Below are positions 1 through 6,231 of a stretch of DNA of 6,231 nt, piece by piece. Made by a program: the position numbers and the translations under genes. Numbering within the stretch: position 1 is the first letter of the stretch; the number at the start of each line of letters is the position of its first letter. The notes under the pieces were generated by a model. That model was not told where the DNA came from and did not search any database. It saw only the letters and a program-made list of their open reading frames with translations. Source of the stretch: Clostridia bacterium (GTDB taxonomy: Bacteria > Bacillota_A > Clostridia > Christensenellales > Aristaeellaceae); assembly GCA_017464225.1 (NCBI GenBank), contig JAFUDW010000086.1:1-6231 (forward strand), given 5' to 3'.

Positions 1-582
1 ACCCTGTGCTACTTCCTGCCCACCTGGGGCCTGCATTACACCCTGAAGCCCAACTGCGTGGCCGGCTGGGATGCTGAGAACCCCGACAGCGAAGAGAACA
101 TCAAGAACGCTACCGAGAACGGCACCTATGGCGATTGGCGCCTGGTCGACGGCCCTGTGGCTTACAGCTGGGGCGGCACCTGGATGGGCATCAACGCTGC
201 CAAGGCCGAAACCGCTTCTGACGCCAAGAAGGCCGCTATGCACGACCTGATCTACAACTTCTCCCTGAACGAAGACTGGCTGGTGCAGTACGCTCAGGAT
301 TCCGGCGACTTCGTCGGTTCTGCGAAGGCCGTGGAGACCATCCTGGCCAACGGCGGCACTCCCAACCCCTTCCTGGGCGGCCAGGATCACTACGCCATCT
401 TCGCCAGCGCTGCTGCTCTGGCCAATGGCGCTCTGATGAGCGAATATGACGACACCATCAACGGTCTGTGGAGCGACTATGTGACCACTCCTTACACCAA
501 GGGTGAGAAGGATCTGGACACCTGCCTGGACGAGTTCAAGACCGCTGTTGCCGCCGCCATCACCACCATCACCGTGGAGTGA
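1..582 (+). CDS. ABC transporter sugar-binding protein, C-terminal part (5' truncated by window edge)
   Basis: The frame is open from base 1 to a TGA at 580-582, giving 193 residues of the C-terminal part of an extracellular solute-binding protein (family 1, maltose/cellodextrin-binding type). In-frame ATG/GTG codons inside it are not starts, because the reading frame continues upstream past the window edge. Seen: a GPVAYSWGGTWMGIN segment (about residues 70-84 of the visible part), typical of the ligand-cleft and hinge region of this family, and many Trp and Tyr residues suited to stacking on sugar rings. The signal peptide and lipobox would lie upstream and cannot be checked. All nine visible lysines are AAG and alanine is often GCT, a more polarised codon choice than in the phosphorylase gene downstream and compatible with high expression. 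The next genes are its permeases and a cellobiose phosphorylase, so cellobiose or cellodextrin is the inferred ligand. Family assignment is confident; ligand rests on context. Confidence 0.85.
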   Translation, partial: TLCYFLPTWGLHYTLKPNCVAGWDAENPDSEENIKNATENGTYGDWRLVDGPVAYSWGGTWMGINAAKAETASDAKKAAMHDLIYNFSLNEDWLVQYAQDSGDFVGSAKAVETILANGGTPNPFLGGQDHYAIFASAAALANGALMSEYDDTINGLWSDYVTTPYTKGEKDLDTCLDEFKTAVAAAITTITVE

Positions 583-626
583 TCGGATCAATACCCGGTT
601 ATCAGGTTTACTGAATAGGTAAACTG

Positions 627-667
627 CGGGGCTGTCTCTTGCCTACGGGTGGGGGCAGCCCCGTTTT
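627..667 (+). terminator. Intrinsic terminator or attenuator after the binding-protein gene
   Basis: Bases 627-636 (CGGGGCTGTC) pair with 654-663 (GGCAGCCCCG), ten pairs with one G-U, followed by TTTTCTCT. The interior can continue pairing through 641-643/648-650 and is capped by C(TACG)G, a member of the very stable UNCG tetraloop class. A smaller 6-bp hairpin (606-611/619-624) lies just before it. The site is 45 bases after the stop codon. Because the permease genes follow on the same strand, partial termination here would leave the binding-protein message in excess, a common arrangement in binding-protein-dependent operons. Whether termination is partial or complete cannot be read from the sequence. 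Confidence 0.75.
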
Positions 668-682
668 CTCTCCACAAGCCGC

Positions 683-752
683 AAAAGGCTTCCCCCTGCG
701 GAAAGCGGCGTTTTCCCTGGAGGGAAGCCTTTTGAAAGGTTCGTTTCAAAAG
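683..752 (+). other. Two overlapping, mutually exclusive hairpins in the permease leader
   Basis: Hairpin A pairs 683-694 with 722-733, twelve uninterrupted pairs (AAAAGGCTTCCC with GGGAAGCCTTTT); a smaller stem inside it pairs 700-704 with 712-716. Hairpin B pairs 729-737 with 744-752, nine uninterrupted pairs (CTTTTGAAA with TTTCAAAAG) around the loop GGTTCG. The arms share 729-733, so full A and full B cannot form together. Neither is followed by a clean T-run except for ATTATTTTG at 757-765. I do not recognise a riboswitch class. It could be a leader regulatory structure, an RNA-stability element protecting the permease message, or a dispersed palindromic intergenic repeat of the kind common in Clostridia genomes. 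Confidence 0.55.
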
Positions 753-761
753 ACCAATTAT
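732..761 (+). promoter_or_regulatory. Possible weak internal promoter for the permease genes
   Basis: TTGAAA at 732-737 matches the -35 consensus at five of six positions; AATTAT at 756-761 matches the -10 consensus at four of six, with an 18-base spacer. Transcription from it would start near 768, shortly before the permease start at 785. The -35 box coincides with the arms of the 683-752 hairpins, so the match may be a by-product of that structure. Low confidence. Confidence 0.22.
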
Positions 762-784
762 TTTGCTCGAAAAGGGGTGGATAT

Positions 785-1744
785 ATGCAAACCCAAACCG
801 CGGCCAAGACGAAGCATAAGTCCATAAGCTACAGCAAATATGGCTATATCTTCATCGCGCCGTTCTTCATTACCTTCCTGATCTTCGGCCTTTACCCCAT
901 CCTGTTCACCTTCCGCACGTCGATCACCGACGCCGTGGGCTGGGAAAAGGTGCTGCATAACAACATCATTGGCTTTGAAAACTTCCGTCAGCTGTTTGAT
1001 AAATCCAGCCTGGTATACTCCAAGTTCTGGGGCTCGCTGGGCAACACCATGATCATCTGGTTCTTCAACTTCGTTCCCCAGCTGGGCCTGGCGCTGATCC
1101 TGGCCTCCTGGTTCACCGATACCCGCTTGCACCTGAAAATGCAGGGCTTCTACAAGGTGACCATCTTCATGCCCAACATCATCACCGCCGCTACCATCGG
1201 TATGCTGTTCATGAGCCTGTTCGCCTATCCCATCGGCCCGGTGAATACCTTTGTGCAAACCTCGGGCATATCGGCCCTGCCCATCGAGTATTTCCGCTCG
1301 GTGGCCTGGAGCCGCGGCCTGATCTCCTTCATCCAGTGGTGGATGTGGTGCGGCAATACCATGATCGTCATGATCGCCGGTATTTCCGGCATCAACCCCA
1401 GCCTGTTTGAGGCGGCGCTAGTGGACGGCTGCTCCAGCCGCCAGACCTTCTGGAAGATCACCCTGCCCCTGATCAAGCCCATCCTGGTGTACAACCTGAC
1501 CACTTCCCTGGTGGGCGGCCTGACCATGTTCGATATCCCGCACATGATGACCCAGGGCAACCCCAACGAGACCACCAATACCGTAGCCCGCTTCATCTAT
1601 ATGCAGGGCTTCACCGGTTCCCGCAACTTCAATATGGCCAGCGCGGCTTCGGTCGTTCTGTTCGGCATCATCATCATCGGCTCGCTGCTGATCCGCTATC
1701 TGCTGAACGATCACGATCCCAAGCCTGCCAAGGCGCGCAAGTAA
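785..1744 (+). CDS. Sugar ABC transporter permease, MalF type
   Basis: This 319-residue inner-membrane subunit forms half of the channel of a type I sugar importer. Hydrophobic segments lie near residues 20-42, 85-108, 122-146, 178-200, 231-250 and 286-306, the six-span plan of short MalF/UgpA-type permeases. The EAA loop that docks onto the ATPase is clear: E209-A210-A211, then D214-G215, and ITLP at 225-228. The long periplasmic P2 loop of E. coli MalF is absent. The tail after the last span is basic and cytoplasmic (ends KPAKARK). The ATG at 785 is supported by AGGGG at 773-777, seven bases upstream. It follows the binding-protein gene after a 202-base structured gap and precedes the MalG-type gene by 13 bases, so the two permeases are surely co-translated from one message. 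Cellobiose/cellodextrin as cargo is inferred from the neighbouring phosphorylase. Confidence 0.93.
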   Translation: MQTQTAAKTKHKSISYSKYGYIFIAPFFITFLIFGLYPILFTFRTSITDAVGWEKVLHNNIIGFENFRQLFDKSSLVYSKFWGSLGNTMIIWFFNFVPQLGLALILASWFTDTRLHLKMQGFYKVTIFMPNIITAATIGMLFMSLFAYPIGPVNTFVQTSGISALPIEYFRSVAWSRGLISFIQWWMWCGNTMIVMIAGISGINPSLFEAALVDGCSSRQTFWKITLPLIKPILVYNLTTSLVGGLTMFDIPHMMTQGNPNETTNTVARFIYMQGFTGSRNFNMASAASVVLFGIIIIGSLLIRYLLNDHDPKPAKARK

Positions 1745-1757
1745 GGGGGCGGCAGAA

Positions 1758-3239
1758 ATGAAAAAGACAAGAAAGATCGTTTGCCTGGTGTTTATCGCCA
1801 TCGCCATCGTGGGCATGTTCCTGCCCATCGCCACCTTCTATGACAATTCTTCCGCATCCATGGCTGCCGATATCGAGAAGCAGCAGGGCAAGGTGGACAG
1901 CGCCCAGACCCAGCTGGATCGCTGGATCGCCGGCGGCAAGAAGACCGACGCCGAAATCCAGAAGCAGCGCGACAAGGTTCAAAAGGAACAGGACAAGCTG
2001 GACGCGCTGATCGCCGAGCAGGCCAACGCCGCCAACGAGGAAACGGACGGCCTGAGCTACGCGCTGCTGCCCGGCAAGCTGCCTGCCGAGCTCGAAATCG
2101 ATATGACCGTGGTCAACCAGTACAAGGTGTACCAGTGGAATTTCCCCACCTATTACGCCTGCGCTTGGGCAGCCCTCGCCTGCTTTGCTCTGGCCGCCGT
2201 GCTGGTGGTAGCCTCCGGCAATAAGGACATCAGCAAGCTGCTGACCATCTCCTCCTTCTTCCATCTGGCGGGCATCATCCTGGCTTGCTACACCATCCTG
2301 CGGCTGGCCGCCTTCCCCATCAAGCTGCCCTACGGCAACGCTACGCTGCATACGCCGGTGGTGCTGATGGTGGTCTGCGGCTCCATCATTTCCTTCGCGG
2401 CGCACGTACAGGGCGTGCACAACAGCAAGCGCAGCATGATCTATGTGTTCTGCACGTTCCTCAGTGCGCTGGCCATCGTGCCCTTCTGGATCATGATCGT
2501 CAACGCCACCCGCTCCAGCCAGGCCATTCAGCAGGGCGTGAGCCTGATCCCCGGCACGTACCTGAAGTATAACTGGAACGTGCTTGCCACCAAGAACTTC
2601 AACGTTGGCGTCGGCTTCAAAAACAGCGCCATCATCGCCTTCAGCAGCACCATCCTGAGCGTGTATTTTAGCGCCATGACGGCCTACGGCTTCAAGGTGT
2701 ACCAGTTCAAGGGCAACAAGTTCCTGTACGCCGTGGTCATGGCCATCATTATGATCCCCGGCCAGGTCACCGGCACCGGCTTCTTCATGTTCATGTACCA
2801 GTTGGGCCTGGTGGATAACCGGCTGGCGCTGATCATCCCCTCCATCGCGGCGGCGAGCACGGTATTCTTCTTCCGCCAGTATTTGGAGGCCAACCTGCAG
2901 ATCAGCCTGGTGGAAGCCGCCCGTATCGACGGCGCGGGCGAGTTCCGCACCTTCAATACCATCATCCTGCCCATCATGGTGCCCGCCATGGCCACCATGG
3001 GTATCATGGCTGTGATCGGCAGCTGGAACAACTACCTGACGCCCTTGATGCTGTTCACCCGTCCCGATCTGAAGACTCTGCCCATGATGGTCAACGAGCT
3101 GCGCGGCGATATCTACCGCACAGAGTACGGCTCCATCTATCTGGGCCTGACCATGACGGCGCTGCCGCTGATCATTGTGTACTTCGCCTTCAGCAAGTAC
3201 ATCATCGCCGGCGTTGCCCTGGGCGGCGTAAAGGAGTAA
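1758..3239 (+). CDS. Sugar ABC transporter permease, MalG type, with coiled-coil N-terminal extension
   Basis: A 493-residue protein, against about 275-300 for ordinary MalG/UgpE permeases. The C-terminal part (from about residue 226) is the usual permease: spans near 228-249, 290-312, 322-346, 355-374, 408-430 and 459-479, and an EAA loop with E386-A387-A388, D391-G392 and ILP at 403-405 that should bind the ATPase. The first 225 residues are extra: a membrane span at 7-27 after a basic MKKTRK start, a Lys/Glu/Gln-rich helical hairpin at about 36-92 with a GG turn at 59-60 and coiled-coil-like spacing, then three more hydrophobic segments near 131-152, 160-184 and 199-217. With the N-terminus inside, the coiled coil would face outwards. 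The ATG at 1758 has AGGGGG at 1744-1749, eight bases upstream and overlapping the MalF-type stop codon. The same frame runs unbroken through both parts with no frameshift sign. Role of the extension unknown; contact with the binding protein or cell wall is speculation. Confidence 0.9.
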   Translation: MKKTRKIVCLVFIAIAIVGMFLPIATFYDNSSASMAADIEKQQGKVDSAQTQLDRWIAGGKKTDAEIQKQRDKVQKEQDKLDALIAEQANAANEETDGLSYALLPGKLPAELEIDMTVVNQYKVYQWNFPTYYACAWAALACFALAAVLVVASGNKDISKLLTISSFFHLAGIILACYTILRLAAFPIKLPYGNATLHTPVVLMVVCGSIISFAAHVQGVHNSKRSMIYVFCTFLSALAIVPFWIMIVNATRSSQAIQQGVSLIPGTYLKYNWNVLATKNFNVGVGFKNSAIIAFSSTILSVYFSAMTAYGFKVYQFKGNKFLYAVVMAIIMIPGQVTGTGFFMFMYQLGLVDNRLALIIPSIAAASTVFFFRQYLEANLQISLVEAARIDGAGEFRTFNTIILPIMVPAMATMGIMAVIGSWNNYLTPLMLFTRPDLKTLPMMVNELRGDIYRTEYGSIYLGLTMTALPLIIVYFAFSKYIIAGVALGGVKE

Positions 3240-3255
3240 TACGCCAAGCAAGATC

Positions 3256-3289
3256 TGTGCGTCCGTCCGCGTGGGCGGGCGCACATTTT
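3256..3289 (+). terminator. GC-rich hairpin with T-run between permease and phosphorylase genes
   Basis: Bases 3256-3268 pair with 3273-3285 in a 13-pair stem (TGTGCGTCCGTCC with GGGCGGGCGCACA, two or three G-U pairs) closed by a GCGT loop and followed by TTTTA at 3286-3290. It starts 17 bases after the permease stop and ends 26 bases before the phosphorylase start. The form is that of an intrinsic terminator, but the short T-run and the downstream same-strand gene point to an attenuator or to a 3' stabiliser of the transporter message. Confidence 0.6.
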
Positions 3290-3303
3290 ATGAGCGGATA
3301 AAG

Positions 3304-3309
3304 AAGGAG
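3304..3309 (+). promoter_or_regulatory. Ribosome binding site that fixes the phosphorylase start
   Basis: AAGGAG lies six bases before the ATG at 3316. The frame is also open from a GTG at 3271, but that codon sits in the loop of the 3256-3285 hairpin and has no such site before it. The protein from 3316 begins [14 protein letters not shown], matching the known start of cellobiose phosphorylases. Confidence 0.9.
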
Positions 3310-3315
3310 AGCAAT

Positions 3316-5766
3316 ATGAAATACGGTTATTTTGACGACGCGGCCCGGGAGTATGTGATCACCACCCCCCGGACGCCCTACCCCTGGATCAACTATCTGG
3401 GCAGTGAAAACTTCTTTGGTATCATCAGCAATACGGCGGGCGGCTATTGCTTCTATCGGGACGCGCGCCTGCGCCGCGTTACCCGCTACCGTTACAATAA
3501 CCTGCCGGTGGACAACGGCGGCCGCTATTTCTATATCAAGGATGGCGACGCCGTATGGAACCCCGGCTGGAAGCCCTGCAAGACCGAGCTGGACAGCTAT
3601 ACCTGCCGCCACGGCATGGGCTATACGATCATCGAAGGCAAAAAGAACGGCCTGACCGCCAGGCAGCTCTCCTTTGTGCCCCTGGGCGTCAATGCCGAGG
3701 TGCACCAGGTGACGCTGACCAATGAGAGCGGCGCGGCGAAGGATGTGACGTTGACCAGTTTTGTGGAGTTCTGCCTGTGGAACGCCCAGGACGATATGCT
3801 CAATTTCCAGCGCAATTTCAGCACCGGCGAGGTGGAGAACGAGGGCAGCGTGATCTATCACAAAACCGAGTACCGCGAGCGGCGCAACCACTACGCGTTC
3901 TATGCTGTGAATGTGCCTGTGGACGGCTTTGATACCGATATGGAGGCCTTCCTGGGCCTGTACAACGGCTTTGACGCGCCCCAGAGCGTGATGAGCGGCA
4001 AAATGAGCAACAGCCATGCTTCGGGCTGGCAGCCCATGGCGGCGCACCAGATCAAGGTGCGTCTGGATCCCGGCGAAAGCAAAAAGTATAATTTTGTGCT
4101 GGGGTATGTGGAGGTGCCCGAGGCTGAAAAGTTTGTAGCACCCGGCGTGATCAACAAAGCGCCCGCCCATCAGCTGCTGGATCAGCTGACCACCGACGCG
4201 CAGATCGACGCCGCCTTTGCCGCTTTGCGCGGGCATTGGGATGAGCTTCTCAGCGCGTACACCCTCACCACGCCCGATGAAAAGCTGGGGCGCATGGTGA
4301 ACATCTGGAATCCCTACCAGTGCATGGTGACCTTTAATATGAGCCGCTCCACCTCCATGTTTGAAAGCGGCATCGGCCGGGGCATGGGCTTCCGGGACAG
4401 CAGCCAGGACCTGCTGGGCTTTGTGCACCAGATCCCGGAGCGCGCACGGGAGCGCATCCTGGATATCGCCGCCACGCAGTTCCGCGACGGCGGCTGCTAT
4501 CACCAGTTCCAGCCCCTGACCAAGAAGGGCAACAACGATATCGGCGGCGGCTTCAACGACGACCCGCTGTGGCTGATCGCCGGCACCGCGGCCTATATCA
4601 AGGAGACTGGAGACTTTGGGATCCTGGACGAGCAGGTGCCCTATGACTGCAATCCCGATGACCGCGGCACGCTGATGGAGCATTTGGAGGTCAGCTTCGG
4701 TCACGTGGTGAACAACCTGGGCCCCCACGGTCTGCCGCTGATCGGCCGGGCGGACTGGAACGATTGCCTGAACCTGAACTGCTTCTCCGATACGCCGGAC
4801 GAGAGCTTCCAGACCTTTTCCAATCCCAACGCGCCGGACGACCGGGTGGCCGAGTCCGTGCTGATTGCCGGCATGTTTGTGGCCATTGGGCCAGAGCTTG
4901 CGGCATTGCAGGAGCGTCGGGGCGATACGGCCGGGGCGCAGGCCAGCCGCGCGGCCATTGAGGCCATGAACGCCGCTATTTTGAAGGACGGCTGGGATGG
5001 CGAATGGTTCGTCCGCGCCTACGACGCCCTGGGCCGCAAGGTGGGCAGCAAGGAATGCGAGGACGGCAAGATCTTTATTGAAAGCCAGGGCTACTGCGTG
5101 ATGGGCGGCGTGGGCGTTGCCGATGGCAAAGCTGAGCAGGCGCTGGAGAGCGTGCACAAGTATCTGGAAACAGAGCACGGCATCGTGCTGCTGCAGCCCG
5201 CCTACAAGGAGTACCACCTGGAGCTGGGCGAGGTTTCCTCCTATCCGCCGGGATACAAGGAGAACGCCGGTATTTTCTGCCACAACAATCCCTGGATCAT
5301 CGCGGCGGAGACTGTGGTGGGCCACGGCGACCGGGCCTTTGACCTGTATAAGAAGATCGCACCGGCGTACCGCGAGGAGATCAGCGATTTGCACAAGATG
5401 GAGCCCTATGTGTACAGCCAGATGATCGCTGGCAAGGATGCCGCGCACTTCGGCCAGGCCAAAAACAGCTGGCTCACCGGCACCGCCGCATGGAATTTCT
5501 ATGTGATCAGCAACTATATCCTGGGCGTCAAGCCCGATTGGGACGGCCTTAAAATCGATCCCTGCATCCCCCACGTCTGGGATGGCTACCAGGTCAGCCG
5601 CCGCTTCCGCGGGGCCACCTACGTCATCGATATCCAGAACCCTGCTCATGTTTGCCGCGGCGTCGCGTCCGTTACCGTGGACGGCAAAAAGATCGTTGGC
5701 AACGTGCTGCCGGTGTTCGGCGACGGTCAGACCCATCGGGTAACGGTGGTGCTGGGGGAGAACTGA
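3316..5766 (+). CDS. cbp: Cellobiose phosphorylase (GH94, EC 2.4.1.20)
   Basis: This 816-residue cytoplasmic enzyme converts cellobiose plus phosphate to alpha-glucose 1-phosphate plus glucose. Its length fits cellobiose phosphorylases (about 810-820) and not cellodextrin phosphorylases (near 980). Recognisable blocks include [13 protein letters not shown] (about 17-29), a beta-rich N-terminal domain to about 270, then an (alpha/alpha)6 barrel and a short C-terminal sheet region. Catalytic acid: D483 in RADWNDCLN. Residues aligning with phosphate and -1 sugar contacts recalled from the Cellvibrio gilvus enzyme are R344, R355, D361, H656 (CHNNPW), T721 and G722; their spacing fits that enzyme with constant offsets of 7 and then 10. 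No signal peptide is present, as expected for a cytoplasmic enzyme. No frameshift or missing key residue was seen. From memory it follows C. thermocellum Cbp over its full length. It lies 76 bases after the transporter genes, giving a complete uptake-and-phosphorolysis pathway apart from the ATPase. Confidence 0.96.
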   Translation: MKYGYFDDAAREYVITTPRTPYPWINYLGSENFFGIISNTAGGYCFYRDARLRRVTRYRYNNLPVDNGGRYFYIKDGDAVWNPGWKPCKTELDSYTCRHGMGYTIIEGKKNGLTARQLSFVPLGVNAEVHQVTLTNESGAAKDVTLTSFVEFCLWNAQDDMLNFQRNFSTGEVENEGSVIYHKTEYRERRNHYAFYAVNVPVDGFDTDMEAFLGLYNGFDAPQSVMSGKMSNSHASGWQPMAAHQIKVRLDPGESKKYNFVLGYVEVPEAEKFVAPGVINKAPAHQLLDQLTTDAQIDAAFAALRGHWDELLSAYTLTTPDEKLGRMVNIWNPYQCMVTFNMSRSTSMFESGIGRGMGFRDSSQDLLGFVHQIPERARERILDIAATQFRDGGCYHQFQPLTKKGNNDIGGGFNDDPLWLIAGTAAYIKETGDFGILDEQVPYDCNPDDRGTLMEHLEVSFGHVVNNLGPHGLPLIGRADWNDCLNLNCFSDTPDESFQTFSNPNAPDDRVAESVLIAGMFVAIGPELAALQERRGDTAGAQASRAAIEAMNAAILKDGWDGEWFVRAYDALGRKVGSKECEDGKIFIESQGYCVMGGVGVADGKAEQALESVHKYLETEHGIVLLQPAYKEYHLELGEVSSYPPGYKENAGIFCHNNPWIIAAETVVGHGDRAFDLYKKIAPAYREEISDLHKMEPYVYSQMIAGKDAAHFGQAKNSWLTGTAAWNFYVISNYILGVKPDWDGLKIDPCIPHVWDGYQVSRRFRGATYVIDIQNPAHVCRGVASVTVDGKKIVGNVLPVFGDGQTHRVTVVLGEN

Positions 5767-5820
5767 TACTATACCCTAATTAAATGTGCACACTCAAAAG
5801 TAGGAATTTGATGGAGAACG

Positions 5821-5843
5821 ATAAGGGCCTCCGCGGCCCTTAT
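5821..5843. other. Nine-pair perfect hairpin after the phosphorylase gene
   Basis: ATAAGGGCC at 5821-5829 is the exact reverse complement of GGCCCTTAT at 5835-5843, with a five-base loop. It lies 54 bases past the phosphorylase stop. No T-run follows on either strand, so it is not a textbook intrinsic terminator; it could stop 3' exonucleases or be half of a paired hairpin repeat with 5853-5873. Confidence 0.6.
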
Positions 5844-5852
5844 GATCCCGCG

Positions 5853-5873
5853 GCAGGGGACTTCGCCCCCTGC
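5853..5873. other. GC-rich hairpin, CAGGGG...CCCCTG type
   Basis: GCAGGGG at 5853-5859 pairs with CCCCTGC at 5867-5873 around a seven-base loop ending in TTCGC. It sits nine bases after the 5821-5843 hairpin. Short stem-loops of this form with a CTTCG loop are frequent as dispersed intergenic repeats in Clostridia, as far as I recall; that must be checked in the host genome. No T-run follows. Confidence 0.5.
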
Positions 5874-5952
5874 ACCCATCCCGGCGAACAAAGTTGATAA
5901 CACTCTCAAACAACTTCCGCCAGTATAGCTTATGAGTTGTCGCAAAGAGGCC

Positions 5953-6070
5953 GTCTGAGGTAAAGAAAAAGCGGGATGCCGTCTGATTTGAGCAAGCTCA
6001 ATCAGCCGTCATCCTGCTTTTTCGGGATTGCTGCGCAATCCTCGGCCCGCTTCGCGTGCCGACCTCAGAC
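5953..6070. repeat. Branched inverted-repeat element: closing stem around three hairpins
   Basis: GTCTGAGGT at 5953-5961 is the exact reverse complement of ACCTCAGAC at 6062-6070. Enclosed in order are a long hairpin (5966-6022), a six-pair hairpin (6025-6030 with 6036-6041) and a hairpin of four plus three pairs around a TTC loop (6043-6046/6058-6061 and 6048-6050/6054-6056). The result would be a four-way junction in which nearly every base is placed. GCCGTCTGA occurs twice as a direct repeat (5950-5958 and 5978-5986), so the 3' arm has an alternative partner. It may be a structured RNA, a terminator region, or a small non-autonomous palindromic mobile element. I recognise no known RNA family. 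Confidence 0.5.
5966..6022. terminator. Bidirectional intrinsic terminator candidate
   Basis: AAAAAGCGGGATG at 5966-5978 pairs with CATCCTGCTTTTT at 6010-6022 (13 pairs, one G-U). Pairing continues with 5980-5981/6007-6008, 5983-5986/6002-6005 and 5988-5992/5997-6001, ending in a CAAG loop. The T-run at 6018-6022 can end the operon's transcript on the + strand, and the A-run at 5966-5970 would act the same way for a convergent gene entering from the right. It is about 200 bases past the phosphorylase stop and is the only hairpin with a T-run after it. It is also the largest arm of the branched element at 5953-6070. Confidence 0.6.
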
Positions 6071-6154
6071 TGGGGTTTGCTATCGAAGCTATGAATGCCT
6101 TACCCGTACCGGAAATGACGGCGTATTTCCGGAGCGCTCTTTGCGCCAACCCCA
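6071..6154. repeat. Second inverted-repeat structure abutting the branched element
   Basis: TGGGGTT at 6071-6077 is the exact reverse complement of AACCCCA at 6148-6154; after one mismatch GC at 6079-6080 pairs with GC at 6145-6146. Inside lies an eight-pair hairpin, CCGGAAAT at 6109-6116 with ATTTCCGG at 6125-6132. The outer arm begins at the base directly after the 5953-6070 structure ends, suggesting one composite element of about 200 bases. Function unknown. Confidence 0.4.
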
Positions 6155-6231
6155 TTCCAATCAACTGCGGGAAAATACCTCTTCACGACGCTAAGCAGCA
6201 TCCGCCGCAGCCGGGTCTGGGGGCTTCGAGC

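Larger units (their letters stand above)
5767..6231. other. Non-coding stretch downstream of the phosphorylase
   Basis: No credible gene is seen in these 465 bases. In order it holds an AT-rich run (5767-5820), two hairpins (5821-5873), a plain stretch (5874-5950) with only a weak six-pair inverted repeat (5891-5896/5911-5916), and the branched structures (5953-6154). Bases 6155-6231 show no structure I can support. A minus-strand frame is open from the right edge to a stop at 6100-6102 (43 residues), but it matches nothing I know and runs through the 6109-6132 hairpin; a tail end of a convergent gene cannot be excluded. Confidence 0.6.

Noticed and set aside
58..60. GTG at 58 as the start of the first gene
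   Set aside because: The frame is open upstream to base 1 and continues the same binding-protein sequence; the gene is cut by the window edge.
731..750. TTTGAAA...TTTCAAA as a CcpA (cre) or LacI-type operator
   Set aside because: The spacing between the half-sites is two bases longer than the cre consensus and the central CG is missing; an RNA hairpin explains the symmetry better.
639..827. Small open frames on both strands in the gap before the MalF-type gene
   Set aside because: They run through the terminator and hairpins, overlap the real gene start, and lack a convincing ribosome site; inverted repeats by themselves make mirrored open frames.
3231..3237. AAAGGAG at the end of the MalG-type gene as a ribosome site
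   Set aside because: No start codon lies at a workable distance downstream; it encodes the last residues of the permease (VKE).
1674..3284. Minus-strand open frame of 536 codons opposite the MalG-type permease
   Set aside because: Product is dominated by H, D, G and Q with no domain or membrane plan, and it lies wholly opposite a well-supported permease; a shadow of the GC-rich codon pattern.
3271..3315. GTG at 3271 as the phosphorylase start
   Set aside because: It lies in the loop of a strong hairpin with no ribosome site, and known homologues begin at the equivalent of the ATG at 3316, which has AAGGAG six bases upstream.
3202..5736. Minus-strand open frame of 844 codons opposite the phosphorylase
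   Set aside because: It is a composition shadow: the sense strand encodes a full, motif-complete GH94 enzyme, and the antisense product is low-complexity (rich in H, A, V, G, Q) with no recognisable family.
5976..6194. Plus-strand open frame of 72 codons downstream of the phosphorylase
   Set aside because: It runs through four hairpins of the branched element, has no ribosome binding site (its ATG is inside the terminator stem), and its product resembles nothing I know.
6100..6231. Minus-strand open frame entering from the right edge
   Set aside because: Only 43 residues, no recognisable motif, and it overlaps the 6109-6132 hairpin; too short to call without flanking sequence.

Overview
The window looks like a fragment of a GC-rich Clostridia (Bacillota) genome, probably from the gut or another plant-fibre habitat. 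This is inferred from strong AGGGG/AAGGAG ribosome binding sites, hairpin-plus-T terminators, a permease pair with no ATPase gene alongside, and a cellobiose phosphorylase that, from memory, closely follows the Clostridium thermocellum enzyme. No taxonomic search could be run.

Layout, all genes on the + strand: (1) the 3' end of a sugar-binding lipoprotein-type gene (1-582, start outside the window); (2) a 202-base gap with an intrinsic terminator-like hairpin (627-667) followed by two overlapping hairpins (683-752) and a possible weak internal promoter; (3) a MalF-type permease (785-1744); (4) a MalG-type permease with an unusual N-terminal extension of about 225 residues carrying an extracytoplasmic coiled coil (1758-3239); (5) a 76-base gap with a GC-rich hairpin and TTTTA tail; (6) cellobiose phosphorylase of family GH94 (3316-5766); (7) a 465-base stretch with no credible gene but dense secondary structure: two simple hairpins, a bidirectional terminator candidate and a branched inverted-repeat element (about 5953-6154).

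The genes fit one pathway. The binding protein captures cellobiose or short cellodextrins outside the cell, the two permeases carry them through the membrane, and the cytoplasmic phosphorylase splits cellobiose with phosphate into glucose 1-phosphate and glucose, saving one ATP per disaccharide. The ATPase is missing here and is presumably a shared MsmX-type subunit encoded elsewhere. Hairpins in both inter-gene gaps suggest a stepped expression pattern, with the binding protein made in excess over the permeases.

The least ordinary items are the coiled-coil extension on the MalG-type permease and the branched structured element downstream of the phosphorylase. The rest is a conventional cellobiose uptake and phosphorolysis operon.
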